DNA of 8,742 nucleotides, from positions 5,434 to 14,175 of the forward strand of contig PBZV01000021.1 in NCBI GenBank assembly GCA_002730325.1. The letters run 5' to 3'. The notes under the pieces were generated by a model. That model searched no databases. It was not told the origin of the DNA and worked only from the letters and a program-made list of their open reading frames with translations. Every line of letters starts with the position of its first letter. Within the stretch, counting starts at the first letter, position 1. Made by a program: the position numbers and the translations under genes. Source of the stretch: Nitrososphaerota archaeon. GTDB lineage: Archaea > Thermoproteota > Nitrososphaeria > Nitrososphaerales > Nitrosopumilaceae. Shown here in pieces: positions 1-6,297 of the stretch.

Positions 1-930
1 TATGGTGTTCCAGATCCAAATATCAAAGATGATGATGGAATCCCTAAATTCTTTGAATCCGAAAAAATACAAATTCGTGGATTGGTAGTTCATGAACTTT
101 CTCACACTGCAAGTCATTGGAATCTGTCTATGACTCTTGATGAGTGGATGTACAATGAAAAAGTTCCAGGAATATCTGGAATTGATACTCGTGAATTAAC
201 TAAAAAACTACGAACAAGTGGTGTAATGATGGCTGCACTTGTAGTTTCTGAATCCGAGATTGATGTTGAAAAAATTAAAAAAGAATTGGCATCAACTGTT
301 AATTATAATTCTGAACAATTTATGGATGAAGTTTCAACTAAAGAAGAAAAAATTTACGGCAATGATGCACATTCTGTAGTTGTGATTGATACTGGTACAA
401 AAAATGCAATAATTAGAAATGTTAGAGAACTTGGGTATAAAGTAATTTTAGTTCCATGGGATACTTCTTTTGAAAAAATAATGTCTTACAATCCAAAAGG
501 AGTGGTTCTTAGTAGTGGTCCAGGAGATCCTCAAAATTGCCCAGATACAATAGATACAGTTAAAAAATTAATTGAAGAAAATGTGCCTACACTTGGAATA
601 TGTTTGGGTGCACAAATAATTGGAATTGCGGGAAATACTGAAACTTACAAACTAAAGTATGGTCACAGAGGACAAAACAAACCATGTGTTAATTTAGAAA
701 ATAATCAAGTTTATGTTACTAGCCAGAATCATGGTTATGGAATAAAACCTGAATCATTAGATACATCTGATTTTAAATTGTGGTTTACAAATGCAGACGA
801 TAAAACAGTTGAAGGAATAAAACATAAAAAACAAAATTGTATTGCTGTACAATTTCATCCCGAGGCCGCACCTGGTCCCTTTGATTGTAAATTTGTCTTT
901 GAAGAACTGAAAAAACTAATGGAGAAATAA
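1..930 (+). CDS. carA: Carbamoyl phosphate synthase small subunit (glutaminase), 5' truncated
   Basis: The frame is open from base 1 to the TAA at 928-930 and gives 309 residues. The first visible residues (YGVPDPN) match the conserved part of CarA about 80 residues from its N-terminus, so the true start lies outside the window; the TTG at 82 is internal. CarA hydrolyses glutamine and passes ammonia to CarB. The N-terminal CarA domain includes IDTRELTKKLR. The class I glutamine amidotransferase domain fills the second half: SSGPGDP, the nucleophile Cys in GICLGAQ (visible residue 201), SQNHGYG, and the His/Glu of the triad in FHPEAAPGP (residues 286 and 288). The loop after the nucleophile has Ala where E. 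coli has His (GICLGHQ), a position that varies among amidotransferases. It forms an operon with carB four bases downstream. Family assignment is from recognised motifs. Confidence 0.96.
   Translation, partial: YGVPDPNIKDDDGIPKFFESEKIQIRGLVVHELSHTASHWNLSMTLDEWMYNEKVPGISGIDTRELTKKLRTSGVMMAALVVSESEIDVEKIKKELASTVNYNSEQFMDEVSTKEEKIYGNDAHSVVVIDTGTKNAIIRNVRELGYKVILVPWDTSFEKIMSYNPKGVVLSSGPGDPQNCPDTIDTVKKLIEENVPTLGICLGAQIIGIAGNTETYKLKYGHRGQNKPCVNLENNQVYVTSQNHGYGIKPESLDTSDFKLWFTNADDKTVEGIKHKKQNCIAVQFHPEAAPGPFDCKFVFEELKKLMEK
921..924 (+). promoter_or_regulatory. Shine-Dalgarno-like GGAG in front of carB
   Basis: GGAG lies inside the last codons of carA, ten bases before the TTG at 935. It supports translation of carB from the shared carAB message, whereas most other genes in the window appear leaderless. 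There is no in-frame ATG near the conserved N-terminus, so this site helps decide the TTG start. Confidence 0.55.
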
Positions 931-934
931 AATT

Positions 935-3900
935 TTGCCAAAAAATGAATCATTAAAGAAAATCCTTGTTCTTGGAAGTGGAGCAATAAAAATTGGTGAA
1001 GCTGGTGAGTTTGATTATTCTGGAAGTCAATGTCTAAAAGCAATTCACGAAGATGGATTGAAAAGTGTACTAATCAATCCAAATATCGCAACAATTCAGA
1101 CTGATACTAGATTTGCAGACCAAGTTTACCTTTTACCTGTAAATCCTCAATATGTGGAATCCATAATTGAAAAAGAAAGACCAGATGGAATCATGTTGGC
1201 ATATGGGGGACAAACTGCATTAAATTGTGGAGTGAAACTGGATGAATCTGGAATTCTCAAAAAATATGGTGTCAATGTTCTTGGAACTCAAATTCCTGGT
1301 ATTCAAAGAACCGAAGACCGCCAATTATTCAAGGATTCTATGAAAGAAGCTGGAGTGCCTGTGCTTAGGAGTAAAACTGTAACAAATTTTGATGATGCAA
1401 AAAATGCTGCTGAAGAACTACATTATCCCGTAATTATTCGAGTTGCTTATACTCTTGGAGGTCGAGGTGGAGGTGTTGCATATAATGAGATTGAACTACA
1501 TGAAATTGTTGAACGTGGTCTAAAAGCTTCTCTTGTTGGTCAAGTGCTTGTTGAAGAATACATCGGACATTGGAAACAAATTGAATATGAAATAATGCAA
1601 GATTATGATGGCAATAATGTAATTGTTTGTAATATGGAAAATGTTCTTTCTATGAAAGTTCACACTGGGGACAATATTGTAGTTGCACCTTCTCAAACAA
1701 TTGACAATCATGAATATCATATGTTACGTTCTGCAGGACTACGTGCAACAAAACATGTTGGAATAGTTGGGGAATGTAATATCCAATATGCATTAGACTC
1801 CGATTCTGATAGATATGTTGCAATTGAAATTAATCCTAGACTTTCTCGTTCATCAGCTTTGGCAAGTAAAGCTACTGGTTACCCATTAGCTTACATGTCT
1901 GCAAAAATTGGGTTGGGTTATAATTTATCAGAACTTGTTAATAGTATTACAAAAAGTACTACTGCATGTTTTGAACCATCACTTGATTATATTGTTTGTA
2001 AACATCCTAGATGGGACTTTGCAAAATTTGAATTAGTAAATCCAAAACTTGGTCCTACAATGAAATCTGTTGGTGAAGTCATGGCAATTGGAAGAACGTT
2101 TGAAGAATCATTACAAAAAGCAATTAGAATGTTGGATATTGGAAATGATGGACTTGTTTTAAATCGTACCAATGGTCAAAAATTTACCGAAGAAGAGATT
2201 GAAGAAAAATTATCTCACCACGATGATAAAATATTGTACAATGTTGCCATCGCATTAAAAATGGGGATTTCTGTTGAAAAAATCTATTCTCTTTCAACAA
2301 TTGATCCTTGGTTTATTGAAAAAATTCAAAATATTGTAAAAACTGAATCAAAAATTAAATCCTCAGAATTGGATGCTCCTACTCTTTGGGAGGCTAAAAA
2401 AATGGGATTTGCAGACACCCAAATTGCTCGTGCTAAAGAACAAACTCCTGATTCTATACGTGATTTACGTAAGAAATTAGGCGTAATTCCTTCTGTAAAA
2501 CAAATTGATACTCTAGCTGCTGAATGGCCTGCAGTAACAAATTATCTCTATTTTACATATGGTGGTAATTCAAATGATGTACAAGTTCCTTCTGATGAAA
2601 AAGGAATTGTAGTTGTGGGTGCTGGACCGTATAGAATTGGAAGTAGTGTGGAGTTTGATTGGGGTACTGTAAATATGGTTTGGGGACTTCAAGAAAATGG
2701 CGAAAAACATGTTTCAGTAGTTAACTGTAATCCTGAAACTGTTTCAACTGATTATGATATTTGCACAAGATTGTATTTTGAAGAATTAACACAGGAAAGA
2801 CTTTTGGATATTTCTGATTTTGAAAATCCTAAAGGTGTGATTACCTGTGTTGGAGGGCAAACTGCAAATAATTTGACTCCTGGATTAGCTGAACATGGAA
2901 TTACAATTATGGGGACAAGTGCACATGATGTTGATAGAGCAGAAGACCGTTCTAAATTCAGTGCCGAACTTGACAAGCTTCACATACCACAACCACGTTG
3001 GCAAGCATTTTCAAATCTTACAGAAGCAAAAACCTTTGCACAAGATGTTGGTTTTCCAGTAATTGTGAGACCATCTTATGTGCTATCGGGAGCTGCCATG
3101 AAAGTTGTTTGGTCTCAAGAAGAATTAAAAACATATGTGAAAGAAGCTACTGATGTTTCTCCAGATCATCCTGTTGTCATTTCAAAATTCATGCTAAATT
3201 CACTCGAAGTTGATGTTGATGGAATAAGTAATGGAAAGGAAGTTGTAATTGGTGCAATTGTGGAACATATTGATAGTGCAGGTGTTCATTCTGGCGATGC
3301 CATGATGTGTATTCCTCCATGGCGGTTAAGTAATAAAATTATTGAAACAATTAATGAGTATACTAAAAAAATTGCATTAACATTCAATGTAAAAGGTCCG
3401 TTTAATCTCCAATTTTTGATTAATAATGATCATGTGTATGTAATTGAGTTAAACATTAGAGCATCACGTTCTATGCCTTTTGTTTCAAAATTAGTAAAAA
3501 CAAACTTGATTTCTCTTGCATCGAAAGCAATTTTGGATAAACCTCTACCTAAAATCCCTGAAAATAAATGGCAAAAAATCCACAATTATGGTATCAAAGT
3601 TCCTCAATTCTCCTTCATGCAATTAGAGGGTGCTGATATTGCATTAGGTGTTGAAATGCAGTCTACTGGCGAGGCTGCATGTTTTGGTGAGAGTTTCTAT
3701 GATGCATTATCCAAAGGACTAACATCTGTTGGTTATAATCTTCCCAACAAAGGAACTGCACTTGTTACTGTTGGCGGATCTCAAAATAAAGAGAAATTAG
3801 TTACGGCAATTGCAAAATTAAAACATCTTGGATTCAAAATTTTGGCCACTGAACACACTGCAGAATTTTTTGAAGAGAAATTAGGTGATATAGAAATAGT

Positions 3901-4177
3901 TCATAAAATTTCAGAACCTGAAAGAAAACCAAACATTGCTGATCTTTTGTATGACCGAAAGATTGACTTTATCATAAATATTCCAAGTACTTCTACACTG
4001 GAAAAATATGTTGGAATGTTAGATGATGAATATCAAATTCGAAGAAAATCATTGGAGTTGGGAATTCCTGTTTTGACAACTATTGAATTAGCTGATTCAT
4101 TTGTAAAAACATTGGAATGGTTAAAAACCAACAAGCCTACTATAGAACCAATTCAACCTTATGACAAAACTGAATAA
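935..4177 (+). CDS. carB: Carbamoyl phosphate synthase large subunit
   Basis: At 1080 residues this is a full-length CarB. It makes carbamoyl phosphate from bicarbonate, two ATP and ammonia tunnelled from CarA, for pyrimidine and arginine synthesis. The first ATP-grasp half spans about 1-400: GEAGEFDYSGSQ at 21-32, R129, R169, a GGRGGG loop at 175-180, and EINPRLSRSS at 298-307. A linker/oligomerisation region covers about 400-550. The second ATP-grasp half spans about 555-930: YRIGSSVEFDW at 566-576, VLSGAAM at 716-722, and ELNIRASRS at 838-846. An MGS-like allosteric domain covers about 937-1080, keeping the Thr pair in ATEHTA and the Asn in INIPS that line the UMP site in E. coli. The start is TTG, four bases after carA. 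The wording of many motifs follows animal CAD/CPS1 rather than E. coli CarB (see findings). Confidence 0.97.
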   Translation: MPKNESLKKILVLGSGAIKIGEAGEFDYSGSQCLKAIHEDGLKSVLINPNIATIQTDTRFADQVYLLPVNPQYVESIIEKERPDGIMLAYGGQTALNCGVKLDESGILKKYGVNVLGTQIPGIQRTEDRQLFKDSMKEAGVPVLRSKTVTNFDDAKNAAEELHYPVIIRVAYTLGGRGGGVAYNEIELHEIVERGLKASLVGQVLVEEYIGHWKQIEYEIMQDYDGNNVIVCNMENVLSMKVHTGDNIVVAPSQTIDNHEYHMLRSAGLRATKHVGIVGECNIQYALDSDSDRYVAIEINPRLSRSSALASKATGYPLAYMSAKIGLGYNLSELVNSITKSTTACFEPSLDYIVCKHPRWDFAKFELVNPKLGPTMKSVGEVMAIGRTFEESLQKAIRMLDIGNDGLVLNRTNGQKFTEEEIEEKLSHHDDKILYNVAIALKMGISVEKIYSLSTIDPWFIEKIQNIVKTESKIKSSELDAPTLWEAKKMGFADTQIARAKEQTPDSIRDLRKKLGVIPSVKQIDTLAAEWPAVTNYLYFTYGGNSNDVQVPSDEKGIVVVGAGPYRIGSSVEFDWGTVNMVWGLQENGEKHVSVVNCNPETVSTDYDICTRLYFEELTQERLLDISDFENPKGVITCVGGQTANNLTPGLAEHGITIMGTSAHDVDRAEDRSKFSAELDKLHIPQPRWQAFSNLTEAKTFAQDVGFPVIVRPSYVLSGAAMKVVWSQEELKTYVKEATDVSPDHPVVISKFMLNSLEVDVDGISNGKEVVIGAIVEHIDSAGVHSGDAMMCIPPWRLSNKIIETINEYTKKIALTFNVKGPFNLQFLINNDHVYVIELNIRASRSMPFVSKLVKTNLISLASKAILDKPLPKIPENKWQKIHNYGIKVPQFSFMQLEGADIALGVEMQSTGEAACFGESFYDALSKGLTSVGYNLPNKGTALVTVGGSQNKEKLVTAIAKLKHLGFKILATEHTAEFFEEKLGDIEIVHKISEPERKPNIADLLYDRKIDFIINIPSTSTLEKYVGMLDDEYQIRRKSLELGIPVLTTIELADSFVKTLEWLKTNKPTIEPIQPYDKTE

Positions 4178-4183
4178 TTTTTT
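4178..4183 (+). terminator. Oligo-T tract directly after carB stop
   Basis: Six T residues follow the carB TAA immediately. Archaeal RNA polymerase can terminate on T-runs without a hairpin, so this may be a weak terminator for the carAB transcript. It sits in the 9-base gap before the convergent phosphoesterase gene. The tract is short for a sole terminator. Confidence 0.35.
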
Positions 4184-4186
4184 CAA

Positions 4187-4936
4187 TTACAAAACTTGTT
4201 TGATATTTGATTCATCTCCTAGTATTGCGCCATCTAATGAAACAATTTTTGCAGATGTGATTTCTCCTAATCTGTTGATGATTGGAGAAATTGATTTTTT
4301 GTAAAATTTTTTTTGTGTTGCATAAAAATACTTGTTAAACGATGGCATGATAATTATTTCAATTTCTCCTGATGTCGAAGGAAATATTTTTTCTTTATCT
4401 GTTTTAATTGAAACCCATACTCTTTTACCATTCATAATGGATTCTTTTTGAAAAAATACTGGATGTACATGACCCATAATGATCTTTTTTACATTTGAAA
4501 AATTTTCAGAAGGCATTGCATGACCATGCGTGAATAAAACGTCATCTTCTATCATTCCTTGAGTGCTAGTCATTATGATATCTTTAGGAACTAATTTTTG
4601 AATATTTACATCATGATTCCCTGGCACCAAAATTACGTCACATTTTTGTTTTATCTTTTCAAAAAATAATGGAACTTCACCCCATTCACTTTTTGAAATA
4701 TTTTTAATACTTGATTTGATATCTCCTAACAAAATTAACGAATCTGGTCTTTCTATATCTATAATGTCAGATAATTCTCTAATTGTCTCATCTGTAGTCG
4801 TATTTTTTCCTATAAAAATTTCATTTGTTGCCATTTCATTTTCAAATCCTATGTGGATATCTGTAACGACTAAATTCTTTTTCTTGTTTTCTAAAACTAA
4901 TGCTGGTTTTGATGGAATTATTCTAGTTTGCAACAT
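4187..4936 (-). CDS. Metallophosphoesterase (COG1407, ICC-like family)
   Basis: This 249-residue calcineurin-like phosphoesterase shows the usual metal-ligand motifs in order: DIHIG (D26, H28), LLGD (G71, D72), PGNHD (106-109), THGH (137, 139) and GHVHP (H156, H158). The family is the archaeal MJ0037-like/COG1407 group, related to bacterial PdeM. Members elsewhere are linked to DNA-repair helicases or ligases and are thought to cut phosphodiester bonds in nucleic acids or nucleotides; the substrate here is unknown. The ATG at 4936 is chosen over the TTG one codon upstream because a TATA-like box lies about 26-28 bases before it, fitting a leaderless message. The gene converges on carB with 9 bases between and is divergent from the SWIM zinc-finger gene. 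No signal peptide is visible, so it should be cytoplasmic. Confidence 0.88.
   Translation of the reverse strand: MLQTRIIPSKPALVLENKKKNLVVTDIHIGFENEMATNEIFIGKNTTTDETIRELSDIIDIERPDSLILLGDIKSSIKNISKSEWGEVPLFFEKIKQKCDVILVPGNHDVNIQKLVPKDIIMTSTQGMIEDDVLFTHGHAMPSENFSNVKKIIMGHVHPVFFQKESIMNGKRVWVSIKTDKEKIFPSTSGEIEIIIMPSFNKYFYATQKKFYKKSISPIINRLGEITSAKIVSLDGAILGDESNIKQVL
4260..4300 (+). terminator. Possible hairpin plus T-tract terminator for carAB read-through
   Basis: ATTTCTCC (4260-4267) pairs with GGAGAAAT (4284-4291). After one bulged T, AAT (4269-4271) pairs with ATT (4281-4283), giving an 11-pair stem with a 9-base loop. Six T follow at 4295-4300 and eight more at 4307-4314. Read on the + strand this resembles an intrinsic terminator 82 bases past carB, although it lies inside the 3' end of the opposing phosphoesterase gene. 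In an AT-rich genome it could be chance. Confidence 0.3.
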
Positions 4937-4941
4937 CAAAG

Positions 4942-4950
4942 TTATACAAT
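4942..4950 (+). promoter_or_regulatory. TATA-like box for the SWIM zinc-finger gene
   Basis: TTATACAAT is centred about 25 bases before the GTG at 4971. This spacing places transcription start at or next to the start codon and supports the unusual GTG start of the SWIM gene. Confidence 0.55.
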
Positions 4951-4959
4951 ACGTATCGG

Positions 4960-4967
4960 ATTAAATT
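4960..4967 (-). promoter_or_regulatory. TATA-like box for the phosphoesterase gene
   Basis: On the minus strand this reads AATTTAAT, centred about 27 bases upstream of the ATG at 4936, the spacing expected for a leaderless archaeal transcript. It lies just upstream of the opposing SWIM gene start, so the two promoters overlap within 34 bases. Confidence 0.5.
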
Positions 4968-4970
4968 CTT

Positions 4971-5273
4971 GTGAACAAAGACTCTGATAGAATTGAGGTA
5001 CTGGTTTCTGAAAAACGAGTAAAATTACATGTTTTTGAGCCTACTCAAAGAAAAATTTGGACAGTGGTTGGAAAGGGTGAAGAACATTGGGTTGATCCTG
5101 ATGCTAATTACTGTTCTTGTCCTGGATTTTATTTTGGAAAATTAAATGGAAAAACAATTTGTTATCATTTAGAATCTGTTGAATTGGCAAAAAAAGAAAA
5201 TAAAATAGAACAAATTATTTTTTCTGATGATGAATTTTCTGATTTTCTTTTTGGTTTGATTTCTGATTTATAG
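4971..5273 (+). CDS. Small SWIM-type zinc-finger protein
   Basis: This 100-residue protein contains the SWIM pattern CxC-x13-CxH: C48, C50, C64 and H66 (YCSCPGFYFG ... TICYH). SWIM domains bind zinc and usually mediate DNA or protein contacts; small archaeal SWIM proteins have been compared with eukaryotic Sws1/ZSWIM7, a partner of RAD51 paralogues. The N-terminal half (about 1-45) looks like short beta strands, and the C-terminal 30 residues are acidic with aromatic residues (FSDDEFSDFLFG). The start is GTG at 4971: there is no other Met in the frame, and a TATA-like box sits about 25 bases upstream. It shares a 34-base divergent promoter region with the metallophosphoesterase, suggesting they may be used together. 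The domain call is firm; the DNA-repair role is inferred from family and neighbour. Confidence 0.85.
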   Translation: MNKDSDRIEVLVSEKRVKLHVFEPTQRKIWTVVGKGEEHWVDPDANYCSCPGFYFGKLNGKTICYHLESVELAKKENKIEQIIFSDDEFSDFLFGLISDL

Positions 5274-5291
5274 ATTTTTAATTCGAATGTG

Positions 5292-5299
5292 TTAATAAC
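5292..5299 (+). promoter_or_regulatory. TATA-like box for the 83-residue protein gene
   Basis: TTAATAAC is centred about 25 bases before the ATG at 5320, consistent with a leaderless transcript of its own rather than read-through from the SWIM gene. Confidence 0.45.
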
Positions 5300-5319
5300 T
5301 AGAAAACATAGCCAATTAC

Positions 5320-5571
5320 ATGAATGATGAAGAATTAAATTCTGAAATTGAAAAAATTGCAAATTTAATGATTCATGATGATCTTTCTGCTGATGAACAA
5401 GATCCAATAAAATTAGAAAAATACAAAAACCAAATTAAACAAGACTGTAATCTTGATGACGGAAAAGCAATGAAAATGGTTTATGAGACACTCTTGTTTA
5501 GAAAATTAAAAAATTCTGATTCTAGTGATCTTTTAGAAAAAGGTACTGACTTTGGTGCTGGTTTCAGTTAA
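5320..5571 (+). CDS. Hypothetical small acidic helical protein
   Basis: This 83-residue protein matches no family I recognise. It is rich in Glu, Asp, Lys and Leu, appears mostly alpha-helical (for example EELNSEIEKIANLMIH near the N-terminus), and ends with a Gly-rich stretch (DFGAGFS). There is no signal peptide, membrane segment or cysteine-based metal site; its single Cys is near residue 43. It is judged real because a TATA-like box lies at leaderless spacing before its ATG, it fills the gap between two other genes neatly, and it ends five bases from the convergent gene's stop. Composition is like its neighbours. The overlapping minus-strand frame at 5165-5407 is a shadow. No function is offered. 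Confidence 0.65.
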   Translation: MNDEELNSEIEKIANLMIHDDLSADEQDPIKLEKYKNQIKQDCNLDDGKAMKMVYETLLFRKLKNSDSSDLLEKGTDFGAGFS

Positions 5572-5576
5572 TCTTG

Positions 5577-5873
5577 TTAAAGTGGTATAGTGTCAATATC
5601 ATCTTGTGAAACTCCTTTCCAAAGACCGATCATACCTTCTGGTTCTACCTCTTCTATTTTGGTAATTTGTTGAATCTTGATTTGATCTGGGGTTGGTGGT
5701 CTCCACAACATTGCCATATAATCCCCAATTTCTCCAACTTTGTTTGGTGAAGCCATTGTGATTTTATCTGCTGCAAATCCTTTTGAAGTCAAAGCATTAG
5801 TTGCTTTTTCTCTAAGATCCATTTTTCCATGCAAGAATAGGTACACATTTTTTTGAGTGTCAATTTCTGTCAT
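5577..5873 (-). CDS. Hypothetical 98-residue protein
   Basis: This small soluble protein is not assignable to a known family. It opens with an apparent beta-alpha-beta arrangement (strand VYLFLHG at about 10-16, then a Lys/Ala-rich helix), followed by a Trp-Arg-Pro-Pro turn (LWRPPTPDQIKI, about 56-67) and an acidic segment with MIGLWKG near residue 85. There is no signal peptide or transmembrane helix and no cysteine. Its stop is five bases from the stop of the convergent 83-residue protein, and its ATG faces the ATPase subunit F gene across 89 bases. Its ordered composition and tight packing between genes argue that it is real. A weak TATA-like TTTAG lies roughly 23 bases upstream on the minus strand. 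Confidence 0.68.
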   Translation of the reverse strand: MTEIDTQKNVYLFLHGKMDLREKATNALTSKGFAADKITMASPNKVGEIGDYMAMLWRPPTPDQIKIQQITKIEEVEPEGMIGLWKGVSQDDIDTIPL

Positions 5874-5933
5874 GAGTTTACTGTCTTTTCAAACTAAATC
5901 AACCTTTCCTGATCTAATTTCTTCCAAAAAGGG

Positions 5934-5941
5934 TTAAATTA
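5934..5941 (+). promoter_or_regulatory. TATA-like box for ATPase subunit F gene
   Basis: TTAAATTA is centred about 26 bases upstream of the ATG at 5963 and fits a leaderless promoter for a gene transcribed on its own. Confidence 0.5.
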
Positions 5942-5962
5942 CTACTATCGAAAATTCTAATA

Positions 5963-6256
5963 ATGAAAATATTCACTGTTGGTAGCAAATCATTTGTAAC
6001 TAGTTTCCAATTGGCTGGTGTTCCTGGGATCATCTCTGAAACACCTCAAAAAGCTTTGACTGAGATTAAGCGTTTAACTGATGATTCTGATGTAGGATTA
6101 ATTCTGGTAAGTGATGATATTACAGAACCAATTAATGATGAATTAACTACGCTTAGAGCTGAAAAATCTACTTTAGTATTCGCATTACCTGCAACTGGAA
6201 GTGAAAAAACTGAAGTTGATTATAGAGTAATGTTGAAGAAAATTCTTGGTGTATAA
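5963..6256 (+). CDS. atpF: A-type (V/A-type) ATP synthase subunit F
   Basis: The 97-residue length matches the family (about 100). Subunit F is part of the central stalk of the archaeal A1Ao ATP synthase, contacts the A3B3 head with subunit D, and couples rotation to catalysis. Recognisable features are the opening strand and loop MKIFTVGSKSFVTSFQLAGV, a central strand VGLILVSDDI near residues 44-53, and the C-terminal helix ending KKILGV; together they give the Rossmann-like beta-alpha fold of the family. It has no membrane segment, as expected for a soluble stalk subunit. None of the other ATP synthase genes lies beside it: the flanks are an unrecognised protein and a dehydrogenase. It therefore appears to be transcribed alone from the TATA-like box at 5934-5941. 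The family call rests on motif resemblance without a search. Confidence 0.85.
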   Translation: MKIFTVGSKSFVTSFQLAGVPGIISETPQKALTEIKRLTDDSDVGLILVSDDITEPINDELTTLRAEKSTLVFALPATGSEKTEVDYRVMLKKILGV

Positions 6257-6261
6257 TTATT

Positions 6262-6277
6262 TTAATATACTTATAAT
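6262..6277 (+). promoter_or_regulatory. TATA-like region for the zinc dehydrogenase gene
   Basis: Two AT-rich elements, TTAATATA starting at 6262 and TTATAAT at 6271-6277, lie about 24-33 bases before the ATG at 6298. Either could act as the TATA box of a leaderless transcript. They fill most of the 41-base gap after the ATPase subunit F gene. Confidence 0.45.
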
Positions 6278-6297
6278 CGAGTTATTGATATCTTACC

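Noticed and set aside
82..84. TTG as the start of carA
   Set aside because: The frame is open to base 1 and the upstream residues match the conserved CarA sequence, so the gene begins before the window.
855..1043. 62-codon open frame on the minus strand across the carA/carB junction
   Set aside because: It lies antisense to two clearly coding genes and has a low-complexity His/Gln/Phe/Ser composition; it is a shadow frame.
1520..2976. Three minus-strand open frames inside carB (1520-1720, 1987-2172, 2752-2976)
   Set aside because: All are antisense to conserved CarB domains and show no recognisable protein features.
4716..4964. 82-codon + strand frame opposite the phosphoesterase
   Set aside because: It is antisense to the region coding the DxH and GD metal motifs and has no family resemblance.
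5165..5407. 80-codon minus-strand frame spanning the SWIM gene end and the next gene
   Set aside because: It overlaps two better-supported + strand genes and their intergenic promoter, and its composition is typical of antisense AT-rich sequence.
5901..5935. AACCTTT / AAAGGGTT as an operator-like inverted repeat upstream of atpF
   Set aside because: The arms are not exact complements, are 20 bases apart, and the right arm overlaps the TATA-like box; too weak to support.
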